Position numbers and translations under genes: made by a program. From Hanamia caeni (lineage in GTDB: Bacteria > Bacteroidota > Bacteroidia > Chitinophagales > Chitinophagaceae), in the NCBI RefSeq assembly GCF_003721595.1, contig NZ_RJJR01000015.1, positions 1 to 64,000 of the forward strand: a stretch of 64,000 nt of DNA, in the 5' to 3' direction. Position 1 is the stretch's first letter, and the number at the start of each line of letters is the position of its first letter. Positions 33,511 to 43,090 of this stretch are shown here, one piece after another. The notes under the pieces were generated by a model. The model worked only from the letters and a program-made list of their open reading frames with translations, was not told the DNA's origin and made no database searches.

Positions 33511-36500
33511 CTATTTGCTTACTGTTTTAAGCATTTCTTTAACCGCTGCTTCTAACTGCGGGTCCTGGCCATTTAATACTTTATTATAAGGATTCTCCAC
33601 TTTTATGTCCGGCTCTAACTGGTGGTTTTCAGTAAAATTATCTTCGTTAACCCCTTTGGTGGCAATCATCGGGATACCAAATACAATGGTTGGGTCTATC
33701 TGTCTTTCCCACCAAACGGCGGTTCCCGTTCCCGGTACCGGCATGCCAATCAATTTACCAATTCCTAATTCCTTATAGATGTAGGGAAACATAAAAGCAT
33801 CCGAATAATTGGATTCGCTCATCACCACGCAACTGGGCTTAGTCCACTTATCCATGGATTCGCCTCCCGGAACTATATTACCCTGGGGCGCAAACTGCAT
33901 ATATAATTTTCCACCAAGGAAAGTAACCAGGTTATCATGAAGCCATCCTCCGCCATTGAAGCGGGTATCCACAATGAGCGCTTTTTTATCAAAGTTTTTC
34001 CCCAATACTTTGCTGATCACGGTCCTGAAGCTGGGATCGTTCATTGCCTTTACATGTACATAGCCCACTGTTCCACGCGAAAGACTGTCGGTCATTTTTT
34101 GCATCATTTTTACCCAACGGTTATACATAAGCGTTTGCTCTTCGGCTGCCGAAACCGGCTTGATCACTTCATCCCATTTTTTGGAGGAAGAAGGGTCAGA
34201 GAAAGAAAGCCGGGTAAATACTTTTTCCGCATGATTTAATAAGCCGGCCCAGTCGAAATCAGCGGTGATGGCCGTTCCGTTTATCTTCTCCAGGATATCG
34301 CCCGGCTTCACTTTTGTTTTGCTGTTGTCCATCGGGCCACCGGCTAATATTTCTTCAACTACAAGGCCATCACCTCCTTTCTTAACGTTGTAAAGCATTC
34401 CGAGTGACGCAGTTTCATCTGCATTGTCTTTTTTGGGATAATACCTCGCACCGGTATGCGACACATTTAATTCGCCCAGCATTTCACTGAGCAAATCCCT
34501 GAAATCATGATTATTATTTACATAAGGAAGAAACTGCTGGTAAAAATCATGATAATATTTCCAGTCCACTCCCTGGAATTTTGGGTCAAACAGTTTTTTT
34601 GTTACCTGCCGCCAGGTGTGTTCAAAAAGATATTGCCGTTCGCCTTCGGCGTCGAGGTTAAAGCTCGCTTTGATGGGCAGAAGCTTTACATTGTCATCCG
34701 TTGCCTTTTTATTTTTATCATTTTCATCTGCAATATTTACCGAGCTGATTTTGCCACCTGCCAGTACAAAAATGGTTTTTCCGGAAGTGTCTATGGCGAG
34801 CGAGCCCCCTTCTTTTGCCTTGAGTTGCGCTATCACTTTGGTATCGTGGCTGCGCAATTCAGTTTGCCACAGGTTGTATTCATTTTCATATTTTGCCAGG
34901 TAATATAATTTCTCCCCATCTTTTGAAAGGATAAAATCACTGAGCATGGATGAATTGATGGTTAATCTTTTGGTGCGGGTATTAAGGTCATCCAGGTCTA
35001 ATTCTACCGGTTTGACTTCTTTGGTTTTTACCGCTTTCTTTTCAGGCAATTCTTTTTCTTTATTAATGCTGTCTTTTTTCTCTTCTTTTTTTAAAAGCTT
35101 AAAATCGTCTTCGCTGAGATTGAAACGGTCAAACGCTTTCTTATCAAAAAACATCGCATATACATCTCCCTGGCCGCCACGGCTGGGATTGCTCATTCCT
35201 TCCCTGCTGGATATCCATGCCATCATTTTCCCGTCTGCTCCCCATTTGGGCATTACGTCGTCAAACCCGCTTTCAGTAAGATTTTTGCGCTCGCCGGTGC
35301 CGTCTGCTTTTACCAGGTCTATTTCGGCACGGTTAAAAGTACCTTCAGAGGAATTCGCCAATATCCATTTGCTGTCGGGCGACCAGTTAAAATATTCATC
35401 TCCGTCAGCATAAGAATAATTAACGCCTTCAGGAATCACGGTCACCGTTTTTTTAGTTTCCGGGTCATACACCTTTAGAATATTGCGTTCTTCGAGGTAA
35501 GCTATCTTTTTGCCATCCGGCGAATAATGCGGCTGAAATTCGTCTTTCCCTGTGGCAATCACCGGGGTATTATTGACAACGGTTGCCGCATAAAAATAGG
35601 GTTCGTTTTTATTGGCAATTTCCAACTGGTTGATGTCCCATGAGGAGCTGTCTTTTTCTACGGAGAAAATGATAGAACGTCCATCCGGGCTGAATTCTAT
35701 CATCCGCTCCTGGTAAGGCGTATTGGTCAGCCGCTTCGTCGTATTGCCATCCGCAGAAGAAGCAAAAATATCGCCGCGGTAAACAAAAGCCACTTCCATG
35801 CCATCCGGTGACAGTGCCATTTCACTGATATCTTCGTTAGTCACAGGGAGTGTTTTGGAAGCCTGTTGGGCAAAATCCGCCTGGAGCGTGATGTTTACTT
35901 TTTCAGGCTGACCGCCTTCCTTAAGGGTGTAGATGTCGCCGGCATAAGTAAAACAAAGAATGCCGTTGCCTGAGCGGCTCAGGTCTCTTACGGGGTTTCT
36001 TTTAAAATGAGTTAACTGAATGCGCCGGCCCGTGTCAGCTACAGACGATTGGTACACGTTGAGATTGTCGTCATTTTGCTCGCTCAGGTAAAAATAATTA
36101 TCACCATCGCCCCAAACCGGTTGCAAATCGTTTCCCTGGAAACTGGTTAGTTTGGCATACTTTTCTGTGGCAATATTATACGTCCAGATATCGCGCGTTA
36201 CGGAGGCTCTTTCGTGTTTGCGCTCATCGCTTTCGTAACCTTTCTTGTCTTCGAAAATAAGCATGCTGCCATCTTTATTGTAAGAGGCATCGCCCATTCC
36301 GGCAGAATTGAGCATCACCGATCTTCCTCCTGCTACGGGAACGCGATACAATTTCATGAAAATGCCGGGAAGGGGAAACCGGACGGAAGTATAGAAATCA
36401 TTACGCGCGGTACCAAACACAACGGATTTATCATCCGGTGTAAAATCCAAAGGAACATCAGCGGCGGAATTCCACGTGAGCCTGGTGGCAGTTCCACCGC

Positions 36501-36792
36501 CAGACGGCATTACATACACATCAAAGTTTCCATACCGGTCAGAAGCAAAGGCAATCAATTTTCCATCATGGCTCCAGACAGGGTTACTCTCGTAATCCGG
36601 GGTAATGGTAATGGCGAGGGCGGTGCCGCCGGATGCAGGCACTTTGAAAATATCCCCTTTATATTCAAAAGCGATCCATTGCCCGTCGGGAGAAATAGCG
36701 GAATTGCGAAGCCACCGCGGCGTATTGCCGGTTTGTGCTGATGCGTACAAACTGCAAAGGGAAATCAGAAAGGAAAGGAGCATTTTCATCAT
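33511..36792 (-). CDS. Tricorn-type S41 protease
   Basis: 1093 aa with a signal peptide (LLSFLISLCSLYASAQ), so periplasmic or surface-exposed; the first or third codon could be the start. Residues about 20-560 are WD40/PD40 beta-propeller repeats (SPDGQWIAF, SHDGKLIAFASDRYGNFDVY, SPDGRSIIF). A basic linker rich in Lys-Glu near 590 leads to a second propeller part, a PDZ domain near 830-900 (DGLVVEEILAGGPMDN, VKPGDILEKING) and the S41 catalytic domain (VDTRFNGGG, then SESNYSDAFMFPY carrying the nucleophile Ser near 995). Tricorn proteases degrade peptides. It is a single-gene unit. Confidence 0.92.
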   Translation of the reverse strand: MMKMLLSFLISLCSLYASAQTGNTPRWLRNSAISPDGQWIAFEYKGDIFKVPASGGTALAITITPDYESNPVWSHDGKLIAFASDRYGNFDVYVMPSGGGTATRLTWNSAADVPLDFTPDDKSVVFGTARNDFYTSVRFPLPGIFMKLYRVPVAGGRSVMLNSAGMGDASYNKDGSMLIFEDKKGYESDERKHERASVTRDIWTYNIATEKYAKLTSFQGNDLQPVWGDGDNYFYLSEQNDDNLNVYQSSVADTGRRIQLTHFKRNPVRDLSRSGNGILCFTYAGDIYTLKEGGQPEKVNITLQADFAQQASKTLPVTNEDISEMALSPDGMEVAFVYRGDIFASSADGNTTKRLTNTPYQERMIEFSPDGRSIIFSVEKDSSSWDINQLEIANKNEPYFYAATVVNNTPVIATGKDEFQPHYSPDGKKIAYLEERNILKVYDPETKKTVTVIPEGVNYSYADGDEYFNWSPDSKWILANSSEGTFNRAEIDLVKADGTGERKNLTESGFDDVMPKWGADGKMMAWISSREGMSNPSRGGQGDVYAMFFDKKAFDRFNLSEDDFKLLKKEEKKDSINKEKELPEKKAVKTKEVKPVELDLDDLNTRTKRLTINSSMLSDFILSKDGEKLYYLAKYENEYNLWQTELRSHDTKVIAQLKAKEGGSLAIDTSGKTIFVLAGGKISSVNIADENDKNKKATDDNVKLLPIKASFNLDAEGERQYLFEHTWRQVTKKLFDPKFQGVDWKYYHDFYQQFLPYVNNNHDFRDLLSEMLGELNVSHTGARYYPKKDNADETASLGMLYNVKKGGDGLVVEEILAGGPMDNSKTKVKPGDILEKINGTAITADFDWAGLLNHAEKVFTRLSFSDPSSSKKWDEVIKPVSAAEEQTLMYNRWVKMMQKMTDSLSRGTVGYVHVKAMNDPSFRTVISKVLGKNFDKKALIVDTRFNGGGWLHDNLVTFLGGKLYMQFAPQGNIVPGGESMDKWTKPSCVVMSESNYSDAFMFPYIYKELGIGKLIGMPVPGTGTAVWWERQIDPTIVFGIPMIATKGVNEDNFTENHQLEPDIKVENPYNKVLNGQDPQLEAAVKEMLKTVSK

Positions 36793-37186
36793 AAAAATAT
36801 TTAGCAGTAAGAAACTTTAGCAGGGGGTAATTTCAAAAGTATTAAATATTAAAATGAACGAAAAAAATAATTGGAACAGGTAGTTATTATAGCAACGTGC
36901 ACAGGGATAGTTGCCTCTTAAAATTTCTTTTTTATATATTAATTTAATTTTTACCTTGAAGCGCTTTTGAGTTTCTCCGTAAGAAGAAACTAACTGTGGT
37001 AGCCGGAATTTTGATTGGAATTAATTTTCAACAAACAATATTAAAAACTGTATTGACGCAACAACGATACAAAAAGCGCAATAGGAAGGGCTGATAATCA
37101 ATACTTGTAAAATGATTGGATTTCGTTTAATATTGTTAGCTGCGATTCCTCAAAGTCTCTAAAAATTGTAAGAATAAATAATTATT
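36793..37186. repeat. Intergenic with ~220-bp leader repeat copy 2 (36922-37145)
   Basis: Aligns with the reverse strand of 7435-7197 along most of its length: TTTACCTTGAAGCGCTTTT, GAGTTTCTCC, AAGAAACTAACTGTG, CAACGATACAAAAAGCG and the terminal AATATTGTTAGCTGCG. It ends just ahead of a truncated gene starting at 37187, as copy 1 ends ahead of a lipoprotein gene. Confidence 0.7.
37135..37144. repeat. Left cassette-type site
   Basis: GTTAGCTGCG in the position held by the inverted-repeat sites of the 1-7 kb islets. The nearest inverse-oriented site is GACAGCTAAC at 38497-38506, beyond three disrupted or small genes. Confidence 0.5.
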
Positions 37187-37348
37187 ATGAATAACCCATT
37201 TGAAAGTATGAAAGGATTTGCAAAAAATCCATTAGGCATTTTATCATTGCTTATATCTTTACTATATGGAATTGCCTGTTTAGTATTTTCCTTGGGGGCT
37301 AAAAACTTTTCAGTCCCAGCCGAGTCTCCTGAAATGGACCCGGCGTAA
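37187..37348 (+). pseudogene. 5' fragment of a small membrane-protein gene
   Basis: ATG at 37187 starts MNNPFESMKGFAKNPLGILS and one TM segment (LLISLLYGIACLVFSLG), resembling the start of a family of Bacteroidota accessory membrane proteins with NP(F/L)...FAKNPLGI. After GAKNF the frame runs into the AGTCCCAGCCG repeat and stops at 37346. About the first 41 codons survive. Confidence 0.6.
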
Positions 37349-37460
37349 ACGAGGCAGCTGGTTATCCACCAGTAAACCTACCCAAAACAATCATCCCTGT
37401 TTCACTTTAACCGGTTAGTAGTATCGGGAAAAGGATTCGTTACCCTATTTACTAAAAAAC
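37307..37460. repeat. AGTCCCAGCCG dispersed repeat, copy B
   Basis: TTTTCAG-TCCCAGCCGAGTCTC-CTGAAA begins it and GACCCGGCGTAAACGAGG follows. The homology to copy C (38551-38700) continues through CAGTAAACC, CTTTAACCGGTTA and CGGGAAAAGGATTCGTTAC to about 37460. It interrupts the gene starting at 37187. Confidence 0.7.
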
Positions 37461-37587
37461 TCGGTTTGGACGAAGATGGATTTGACTAATGGGATGGGGG
37501 ATAACCGATGATATCAATACTTCAACGTAAGCAGTAATGCTGTAACGATTCGGAGATATTCGGTATTTTTGAAAAAAAAGATTCAGT

Positions 37588-37812
37588 ATGACAAGTGCTT
37601 TAAAATATATGGTTGACGAAAATGGCGAAAAAATTTCTGTTTTAGTTCCATTAAAGACTTGGGAAAAAATAAATCAAGACTACCATAAACTTCAAAATAA
37701 GCTTAACGTTTTGACCGGAATAAAAGACGGTTTAAACGAAGTGCGGGAGGCAAAGAAATCAGGAAAAAAGCTGCAAACTTTAAAAGATTTTTTGCGTGAA
37801 AGTCACAGTTAA
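37588..37812 (+). CDS. Antitoxin-like small protein
   Basis: 74 aa: an N-terminal TSALKYMVDENGEKISVLVP with LKTWEKINQDYHKLQNKL, then a basic C-terminal part. It fits the plan of type II antitoxins of Bacteroidota (an N-terminal DNA-binding strand-helix and a toxin-wrapping tail). It should be followed by a RelE/ParE-type toxin gene; only that gene's first codons are found, so this antitoxin is probably an orphan. Confidence 0.65.
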   Translation: MTSALKYMVDENGEKISVLVPLKTWEKINQDYHKLQNKLNVLTGIKDGLNEVREAKKSGKKLQTLKDFLRESHS

Positions 37813-37845
37813 AATTAGAAAGTCTTTTAGTTCTCCCTTCTAGCG
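37800..37845 (+). pseudogene. Truncated RelE/ParE-like toxin start
   Basis: GTG near 37798, overlapping the antitoxin stop, opens VKVTVKIRKSF, the usual beginning of RelE/ParE toxins, but after about 11 codons the frame leads to SSPF and a stop. The break is at a GCGCGAGG...TTAGCGCAAGCGTCC repeat region and an IS1182-like fragment. Confidence 0.45.
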
Positions 37846-37885
37846 CGAGGTTGTGGTTAGAGGTGTTAGCGCAAGCGTCCGTGTC

Positions 37886-37992
37886 TGTTGCACAACTCAC
37901 ATTATGTGGATAAAGATAGTTGCAAATGGGCATTGCAAAATCGTACCTTAAAGTATGCAAGGAAAAAAACTGTATACAGAACAATTACTTGT
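37886..37992 (+). pseudogene. IS1182-type 5' end fragment, copy 2
   Basis: TGTTGCACAACTCACATT at 37886 and the ATG at 37955 opening MQGKKLYTEQLL match 1528-1640 at roughly 85%. Homology ends at about 37992, so only the left end and a dozen codons remain. Confidence 0.65.
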
Positions 37993-38027
37993 AGCTTTTT
38001 ATATCTTTTCTTTTAGAAAATCACGAA

Positions 38028-38483
38028 ATGCCAAAAATAACAATAGAATGGAAAAAATTTGACAGGCAATTGCCGAAGATTATTTCGGAAGAACATTACA
38101 ATAACATTAAGTACAAAAGAAAGCCGATGCAACACGCTAAACTTAACTTTCTCAAAATACTTAAATGGGAAATCTTGTTTGTTGTGATAGGTGTAATTTC
38201 GGTTTTAATTCTTGCAAATAACTTAGTAAGAATAGATAGTATTGGTGAAATGATTTTCGCCTTATTAGCACTTGTAGCCGTTTTCCCAGCAATTACTCTT
38301 GTCATTTCTTTAATATCTTTTATTGGGGATTATATGATTTTTAAAGAAGAACTAAAAAAACTAAAAGCAGCGGTTAGCAAAAGTAATTCATACACGGAGT
38401 TTTGTTCAATTATGGCGGAAACAAGTGAATCTTACGTTATGCATTTGGCAAGATTGAAAAATGAAGATAAGCCTGTCCGTTAG
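38028..38483 (+). CDS. Two-TM accessory protein, unknown
   Basis: 151 aa. Two TM segments are clear, near 47-63 (WEILFVVIGVISVLILA) and 75-100 (MIFALLALVAVFPAITLVISLISFIG), flanked by basic N-terminal and charged C-terminal soluble parts. I do not recognise the family. Its stop is 13 bases before GACAGCTAAC (38497-38506), a right-hand cassette-type site, so it may be the last gene of an insertion. Confidence 0.6.
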   Translation: MPKITIEWKKFDRQLPKIISEEHYNNIKYKRKPMQHAKLNFLKILKWEILFVVIGVISVLILANNLVRIDSIGEMIFALLALVAVFPAITLVISLISFIGDYMIFKEELKKLKAAVSKSNSYTEFCSIMAETSESYVMHLARLKNEDKPVR

Positions 38484-38496
38484 TGTAATTGCTATT

Positions 38497-38506
38497 GACA
38501 GCTAAC
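38497..38506. repeat. Right cassette-type site
   Basis: GACAGCTAAC, the inverse of the GTTRSCTGYD consensus with the flanking ATT that is also found after the 7198-7210 site. Confidence 0.5.
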
Positions 38507-38550
38507 ATTGATATTGTCCCAACTGCCGGGTATTAGCGCAAACGTCCAAC

Positions 38551-38700
38551 GTTCAGTCCCAGCCGAGTCTCCTGAAACGGACCCGGCGTAAACGAGGGAG
38601 CGGATGTTCAACAGTAAACCCACAAAAAACAATAATTCCTGTTTTGTTTTAACCGGTTATTAGTTTCGGGAAAAGGATTCATTACATTAGTTACTAAGAA
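38551..38700. repeat. AGTCCCAGCCG dispersed repeat, copy C
   Basis: Same unit as copy B and about the same length. It runs over the stop codon of the DJ-1/PfpI gene (38687-38689), so the last few codons of that gene are made of repeat DNA. Confidence 0.7.
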
Positions 38701-39385
38701 CCTCTTGTTTTTTCAAAAGTGCGAGCAATTGTTTTGCGGCTTCCTCAGAGGAGGCCGGATTCTGACCGGTAATCAATAACCCATCCTGCAATACATACGG
38801 GGCCCAATCATCTTTTTTTGAATAAATACCTCCCTTGTTTTTCAATTCGTCCTGCAGTAAAAAGGGCACTACATTGGTTAATTGAACCGCTTCTTCTTCT
38901 GTATTGGTAAACCCTGTTACCTTTTTGCCTTTTACAAGGGGCGCTCCGTTCTCATCTTTTACATTCAATAAAGCGGAAGGAGCGTGACAAACAGCAGCCA
39001 CTGGTTTGCCGGTTTTCCAAAAAGTTTCAATCAGCCTGATTGAATCCGCATCAGTGACAAGATCCCACAAAGGGCCATGCCCGCCCGGATAAAATACCGC
39101 ATCATAATCTCCTGCTGAAACTTGTGATAGCTTTTTGGTGTGTGCCAATAGTTGTTGCAGTTCTTTATCCTTCTCAAAACGCCGCGTGGCATCCGTCTGG
39201 CTGGCAGGTTCAGCGCTTTTAGGATCGATAGGTGGCTGCCCGCCTTTGGGTGAAGCTATTGTAACCGTTGCGCCTGCATCCTTAAATGTATAATAGGGAG
39301 CCGCAAACTCTTCTATCCAAAAACCGGTTTTGTGCCCGGTATTTCCTAATTCGCTATGGGATGTTAAAACCATTAATATTTTCAT
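38687..39385 (-). CDS. DJ-1/PfpI family protein (type 1 glutamine amidotransferase-like)
   Basis: 232 aa, Hsp31-like. The nucleophile elbow is AAVCHAPSALLN with Cys133 and His134; the conserved Glu is in FWIEEFAAPYY near 25. Family members act as glyoxalase III, deglycase-like enzymes or chaperones in carbonyl stress; which applies here is not known. Cytoplasmic. The gene stands alone and its final residues come from an intergenic repeat. Confidence 0.88.
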   Translation of the reverse strand: MKILMVLTSHSELGNTGHKTGFWIEEFAAPYYTFKDAGATVTIASPKGGQPPIDPKSAEPASQTDATRRFEKDKELQQLLAHTKKLSQVSAGDYDAVFYPGGHGPLWDLVTDADSIRLIETFWKTGKPVAAVCHAPSALLNVKDENGAPLVKGKKVTGFTNTEEEAVQLTNVVPFLLQDELKNKGGIYSKKDDWAPYVLQDGLLITGQNPASSEEAAKQLLALLKKQEVLSN

Positions 39386-39789
39386 TGTTCTATTTTTAGG
39401 TAAAAGTGTTATTTAATTTTTCGATTAAGCAGGCACATAAATCGTACCCATTTAAAGATCGTTCTAATTTGATTATTTACATCATATATTCTTCTTGTCT
39501 CACGAACCAAATTTCTTCCCAATTTCGGCCTGACTAAAATAAAAATATTACTTTTAAAGAAGAAAGCTTTTATAGATAAAATCAACAGAAGAAAGCTACC
39601 AAAAACCAAAAAATAATTTTTAAAAGCAACACTAGTAGAAAAGAACCGGGTTAATACCTTGTACCAAATAGCAGGTTTACTGCAACATCGGTCAAGGTAT
39701 ACCGCTATGATTTTTTAGCAGGGCTTTTGAAGGAGCTTTTCGGATACTTTTCTGACTGGCAGGTGCAATAATTTAAACAGTCTTTAATT

Positions 39790-40188
39790 ATGGAAATGCA
39801 AAAAGGTGTAAAGTTAAACACCAGAGAACAAATTTTAGAATGGGCACTTCTTGGTCTTGCTGTGGTGTTCTTTGTCTTGTGTGTTATTGGTATCATTAAC
39901 CAATCAAAAGGCATTAAGGGTGATGATATATTGATGCCTTCATTTTTCTTTTCTTGCGGGCTCTTTTTTTTATCTTTTGGTCTAAACGGACTTGTAAAAG
40001 GGGAGCTTATTGAAAAGTGGACGCCATACATTCTGTACGCTTCGATAAAGGCATTTACAAGATTATTTATAAAAAAGAAGGCCGATACGGCAAACAATAC
40101 CTGGAAGGTTGTTTTTGGTATAATGGCAATTCTCTTTGGAGCCGTTTGTGTGCTGACAGCCATTTACGACTTGCAGAAACACATTTAA
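39790..40188 (+). CDS. Small membrane protein, unknown
   Basis: 132 aa with three TM segments: about 16-34 (WALLGLAVVFFVLCVIGII), 49-67 (PSFFFSCGLFFLSFGLNGL) and 106-124 (VVFGIMAILFGAVCVLTAI). I do not recognise the family. The opposite-strand frame at 39705-40163 is its shadow. No neighbour in the same operon; the LysR gene starts 130 bp later. Confidence 0.6.
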   Translation: MEMQKGVKLNTREQILEWALLGLAVVFFVLCVIGIINQSKGIKGDDILMPSFFFSCGLFFLSFGLNGLVKGELIEKWTPYILYASIKAFTRLFIKKKADTANNTWKVVFGIMAILFGAVCVLTAIYDLQKHI

Positions 40189-40318
40189 TATCCTTTACAT
40201 CCACACCGTAACTGCTTTTACAATTATGCAACTGTAATTATTGCAAAGACCTTGCTATGAATTTACAACCTTACTTTACTTATTTTTATAGCCCTTTAAA
40301 AAGTATTCAACAATTTGT

Positions 40319-41212
40319 ATGTTCGATTTTAGGTTACAGGTTTTTAACACCGTTGCAAAACGACTCAACTTCACCAAAGCTGCCGGGGAGTTATTTATTA
40401 CCCAGCCCGCCGTAACCAAACATATCCAGGAAATAGAAAATCATTTTAAAGTAAAACTGTTTGAACGCAATGGTTCAAAAATAAAATTAACACCCGCGGG
40501 TGAAACATTGTTACACTACACCGACCAGCTTTTTACCGTATACCGCAACATGGAGTTTGAACTGAATACCTTTACACAACAGCATACCGGTAAATTAAGA
40601 ATTGGTGCAAGCACTACTGTAGCGCAATATGTATTGCCGCCGGTGCTGGCTGCTTTCCATAAAAAGTTCAGGGACATAAAAGTTACGCTGACCATCAATA
40701 ACACCGGTCAAATTGAGCAGGCTTTACAAAATAAAGATATCGAGCTGGGTATTATTGAAGGGCAATCAAAAAACAAGTTATTTAAGTACACAGAATTTGT
40801 AAATGATGAGCTGGTATTGGTAGCAAACATCCATCATCCGTTGGCAAAAAAGGATATGATTAAACCGGAAGAACTGTTAAAGATTCCACTACTTTTAAGA
40901 GAACCGGGTTCAGGCACCCTGGAAGTTCTTGCACATGCATTAAAACCATTGGGTATAAAAATAGCACAGTTGCAAAATGAAATGCAGTTAGGCAGTACGG
41001 AGAGCATGAAGCTGTATTTATTAAATTCCAATGCTATGGCTTTTCTATCTGTTCACTCTATTTTAAAAGAATTGCAAAACAAGGAATGTTGCATCATAGA
41101 CGTAAAAGGCCTGAATATTGAAAGGCATTTCTATTTCATTAAGCAGCATGGACAGGCAGAAGCGCTGCCTGAGCTTTTTATGAAATTTGCCCGCCACTAT
41201 AACTTCAGGTAA
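40319..41212 (+). CDS. LysR-family transcriptional regulator
   Basis: 297 aa. Winged helix at the N-terminus (LQVFNTVAKRLNFTKAAGEL, FITQPAVTKHIQEIE) and a periplasmic-binding-type effector domain (RIGASTTVAQYVLPPVLAAF). It resembles the CysB/YeiE branch that controls sulfur or iron-related genes. The yeiH-type transporter gene follows 78 bp later on the same strand and is the likely target, the arrangement usual for this pair. Confidence 0.9.
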   Translation: MFDFRLQVFNTVAKRLNFTKAAGELFITQPAVTKHIQEIENHFKVKLFERNGSKIKLTPAGETLLHYTDQLFTVYRNMEFELNTFTQQHTGKLRIGASTTVAQYVLPPVLAAFHKKFRDIKVTLTINNTGQIEQALQNKDIELGIIEGQSKNKLFKYTEFVNDELVLVANIHHPLAKKDMIKPEELLKIPLLLREPGSGTLEVLAHALKPLGIKIAQLQNEMQLGSTESMKLYLLNSNAMAFLSVHSILKELQNKECCIIDVKGLNIERHFYFIKQHGQAEALPELFMKFARHYNFR

Positions 41213-41289
41213 TGAGACATTACCAATAGCAATTTCTTTGCTGCTTTAACGGGGATGACCTTTGTCTTATCAAAAACAAAGTAATCATC

Positions 41290-42276
41290 ATGGCAGAAAC
41301 AACAACCATACCCGCTAAACCAAAAAATGAAAAGCGATTATTAGACCGGAGTATCACTACAAGAGAGGTTATATTTTTACTGGCAGTAGTGTTTTGTTTG
41401 TCTCCACTTATTACCCCACCCATTGCCTTATTGATGGGACTGGTGATAGCCCAGTTTATCGGGCATCCTTACCTGCATCTGAATCATAAAGCCACCCATA
41501 TATTACTCCAGGTTTCCGTGGTAGGCCTGGGTTTTGGGATGAATGTAACCAGTGCGATGAAGGCAGGTAAGGAAGGGATTGTTTTTACTATTGTTTCTAT
41601 CACAGGCACATTGATAATGGGGTTTTTAATGGGTAAGTTTTTGAAAATAGAAAAGAAAACCTCTTATCTCATATCTGCCGGTACAGCTATTTGTGGAGGA
41701 AGTGCTATTGCTGCCATTTCTCCGGTAATTAAAGCCGAAGAAAAACAAATATCCGTGGCATTAGGCACCATCTTTATTTTAAATTCAGTCGCCTTGTTTC
41801 TATTTCCTGTAATCGGGCAGGCACTTAATTTATCCCAAACACAATTTGGTTTATGGTGTGCCATTGCCATACACGATACCAGTTCTGTAGTAGGTGCGGC
41901 AAGCAAATACGGCACACAGGCTTTGGAAGTAGCCACTACGGTGAAATTAGCGAGGGCGTTATGGATTATCCCGGTTGCTTTTTTATCAACTCTTATTTTT
42001 AAAAATAAAGAAGGCAGAATAAAAATCCCGTATTTCATTGGTCTGTTTGTTTTAGCGATGATTGTAAATACTTACGTGCCTTTTGTACAACAGTACAGCC
42101 ATTACCTGACAGGCATTGCCAAAGCAGGCTTAACCTTAACGTTGTTCCTTATCGGTTGCGGATTATCCCGTAAACTTTTGCAGAGTGTGGGCTTTAAACC
42201 ATTGATACAAGGTGTGGTGTTATGGGTTATTATTTCTGCCGCTGCATTATGGGCCGTAACCTCTTTAGCGCATTAA
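41290..42276 (+). CDS. YeiH-family putative sulfate exporter
   Basis: 328 aa with about ten TM segments. Family marks include PPIALLMGLVIAQFIGHP, LLQVSVVGLGFGMN, ISAGTAICGGSAIAAISP and AIHDTSSVVGAASKYG. This is the UPF0324/YeiH family; export of sulfate or sulfonates has been suggested but is weakly proved. Inner membrane. Controlled most probably by the adjacent LysR protein. Confidence 0.9.
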   Translation: MAETTTIPAKPKNEKRLLDRSITTREVIFLLAVVFCLSPLITPPIALLMGLVIAQFIGHPYLHLNHKATHILLQVSVVGLGFGMNVTSAMKAGKEGIVFTIVSITGTLIMGFLMGKFLKIEKKTSYLISAGTAICGGSAIAAISPVIKAEEKQISVALGTIFILNSVALFLFPVIGQALNLSQTQFGLWCAIAIHDTSSVVGAASKYGTQALEVATTVKLARALWIIPVAFLSTLIFKNKEGRIKIPYFIGLFVLAMIVNTYVPFVQQYSHYLTGIAKAGLTLTLFLIGCGLSRKLLQSVGFKPLIQGVVLWVIISAAALWAVTSLAH

Positions 42277-42473
42277 AAATATCTTTTTATTCGTGCAGAA
42301 TGTATCTAACGGAAGGCGTGAGAGAGCGGTAAGACCTGCCGGGTGTGGAAAATTTTATTTCGTTTATATTAGCGAATTTTTATCTGGATGCTATACCTTT
42401 AGGTTAGCATCTGACACCACACTGAAATTGCCGGCTTTTCACCAAATAGGCATCACCTTTTCATTGTGTTGTT

Positions 42474-43076
42474 ATGAAACAACTCCCTCTCTCACTCATT
42501 ACATTCAGATTTTTACTTGCCCCGGTAATGCTTTGCCTTGGATATTTTTACCACACTACTTATAGAAAATTAATTGTTGTGTTACTTATTGCCGGCTTGT
42601 TGTCGGATATTCTCGACGGCATTATTGCCCGCAAACAAAATACTTCCACAGCTACTCTTCGCAGGCTCGATAGCCAGACCGATATGGTATTCTGGCTATC
42701 TGCCGGGTTTACTGCCTGGTTTATCTGGCCGGGCGTAATAAGAGATAATAATGTTGTCATCTATATTTTATTGGGGATGGAAGGGTTATGTTACGTGGTT
42801 AGTTTATTAAAATTTAGAAGAGAAACCTGCTCGCATGCTTACTTGTCTAAATTCTGGGGACTAACTCTATTAGCCGCATTCATAGATCTTATCTTAAACG
42901 GACATGCAGGCTTCCTGTTTTACTTCTGCCTTGCAGCAGGAATTGTATCTCACCTGGACAGGATACTCATCACACTTATTTTACCAACCTGGCAGCACGA
43001 CGTGCCCAGTACGTATCATGCATGGCTTATACGCAAGGGAAAAGCTTTTAAAAGATTCCGATTGTTTAATGGTTAA
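42474..43076 (+). CDS. CDP-alcohol phosphotransferase family protein
   Basis: 200 aa, five or six TM segments. The metal-binding signature begins DILDGIIARKQN and ends DSQTD, matching D-x2-D-G-x2-A-R-x8-G-x3-D-x3-D except that the central Gly is replaced by Leu. Such enzymes join CDP-activated glycerides to an alcohol in phospholipid synthesis. The changed Gly could alter substrate fit. Its stop is 15 bp ahead of the GH3-family gene on the same strand, so they are probably co-transcribed. Confidence 0.75.
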   Translation: MKQLPLSLITFRFLLAPVMLCLGYFYHTTYRKLIVVLLIAGLLSDILDGIIARKQNTSTATLRRLDSQTDMVFWLSAGFTAWFIWPGVIRDNNVVIYILLGMEGLCYVVSLLKFRRETCSHAYLSKFWGLTLLAAFIDLILNGHAGFLFYFCLAAGIVSHLDRILITLILPTWQHDVPSTYHAWLIRKGKAFKRFRLFNG

Positions 43077-43090
43077 ACTTACTACTTCAG

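Noticed and set aside
39705..40163. 152-codon minus-strand frame
   Set aside because: Shadow of the plus-strand three-TM protein at 39790-40188, which has a better composition and start.
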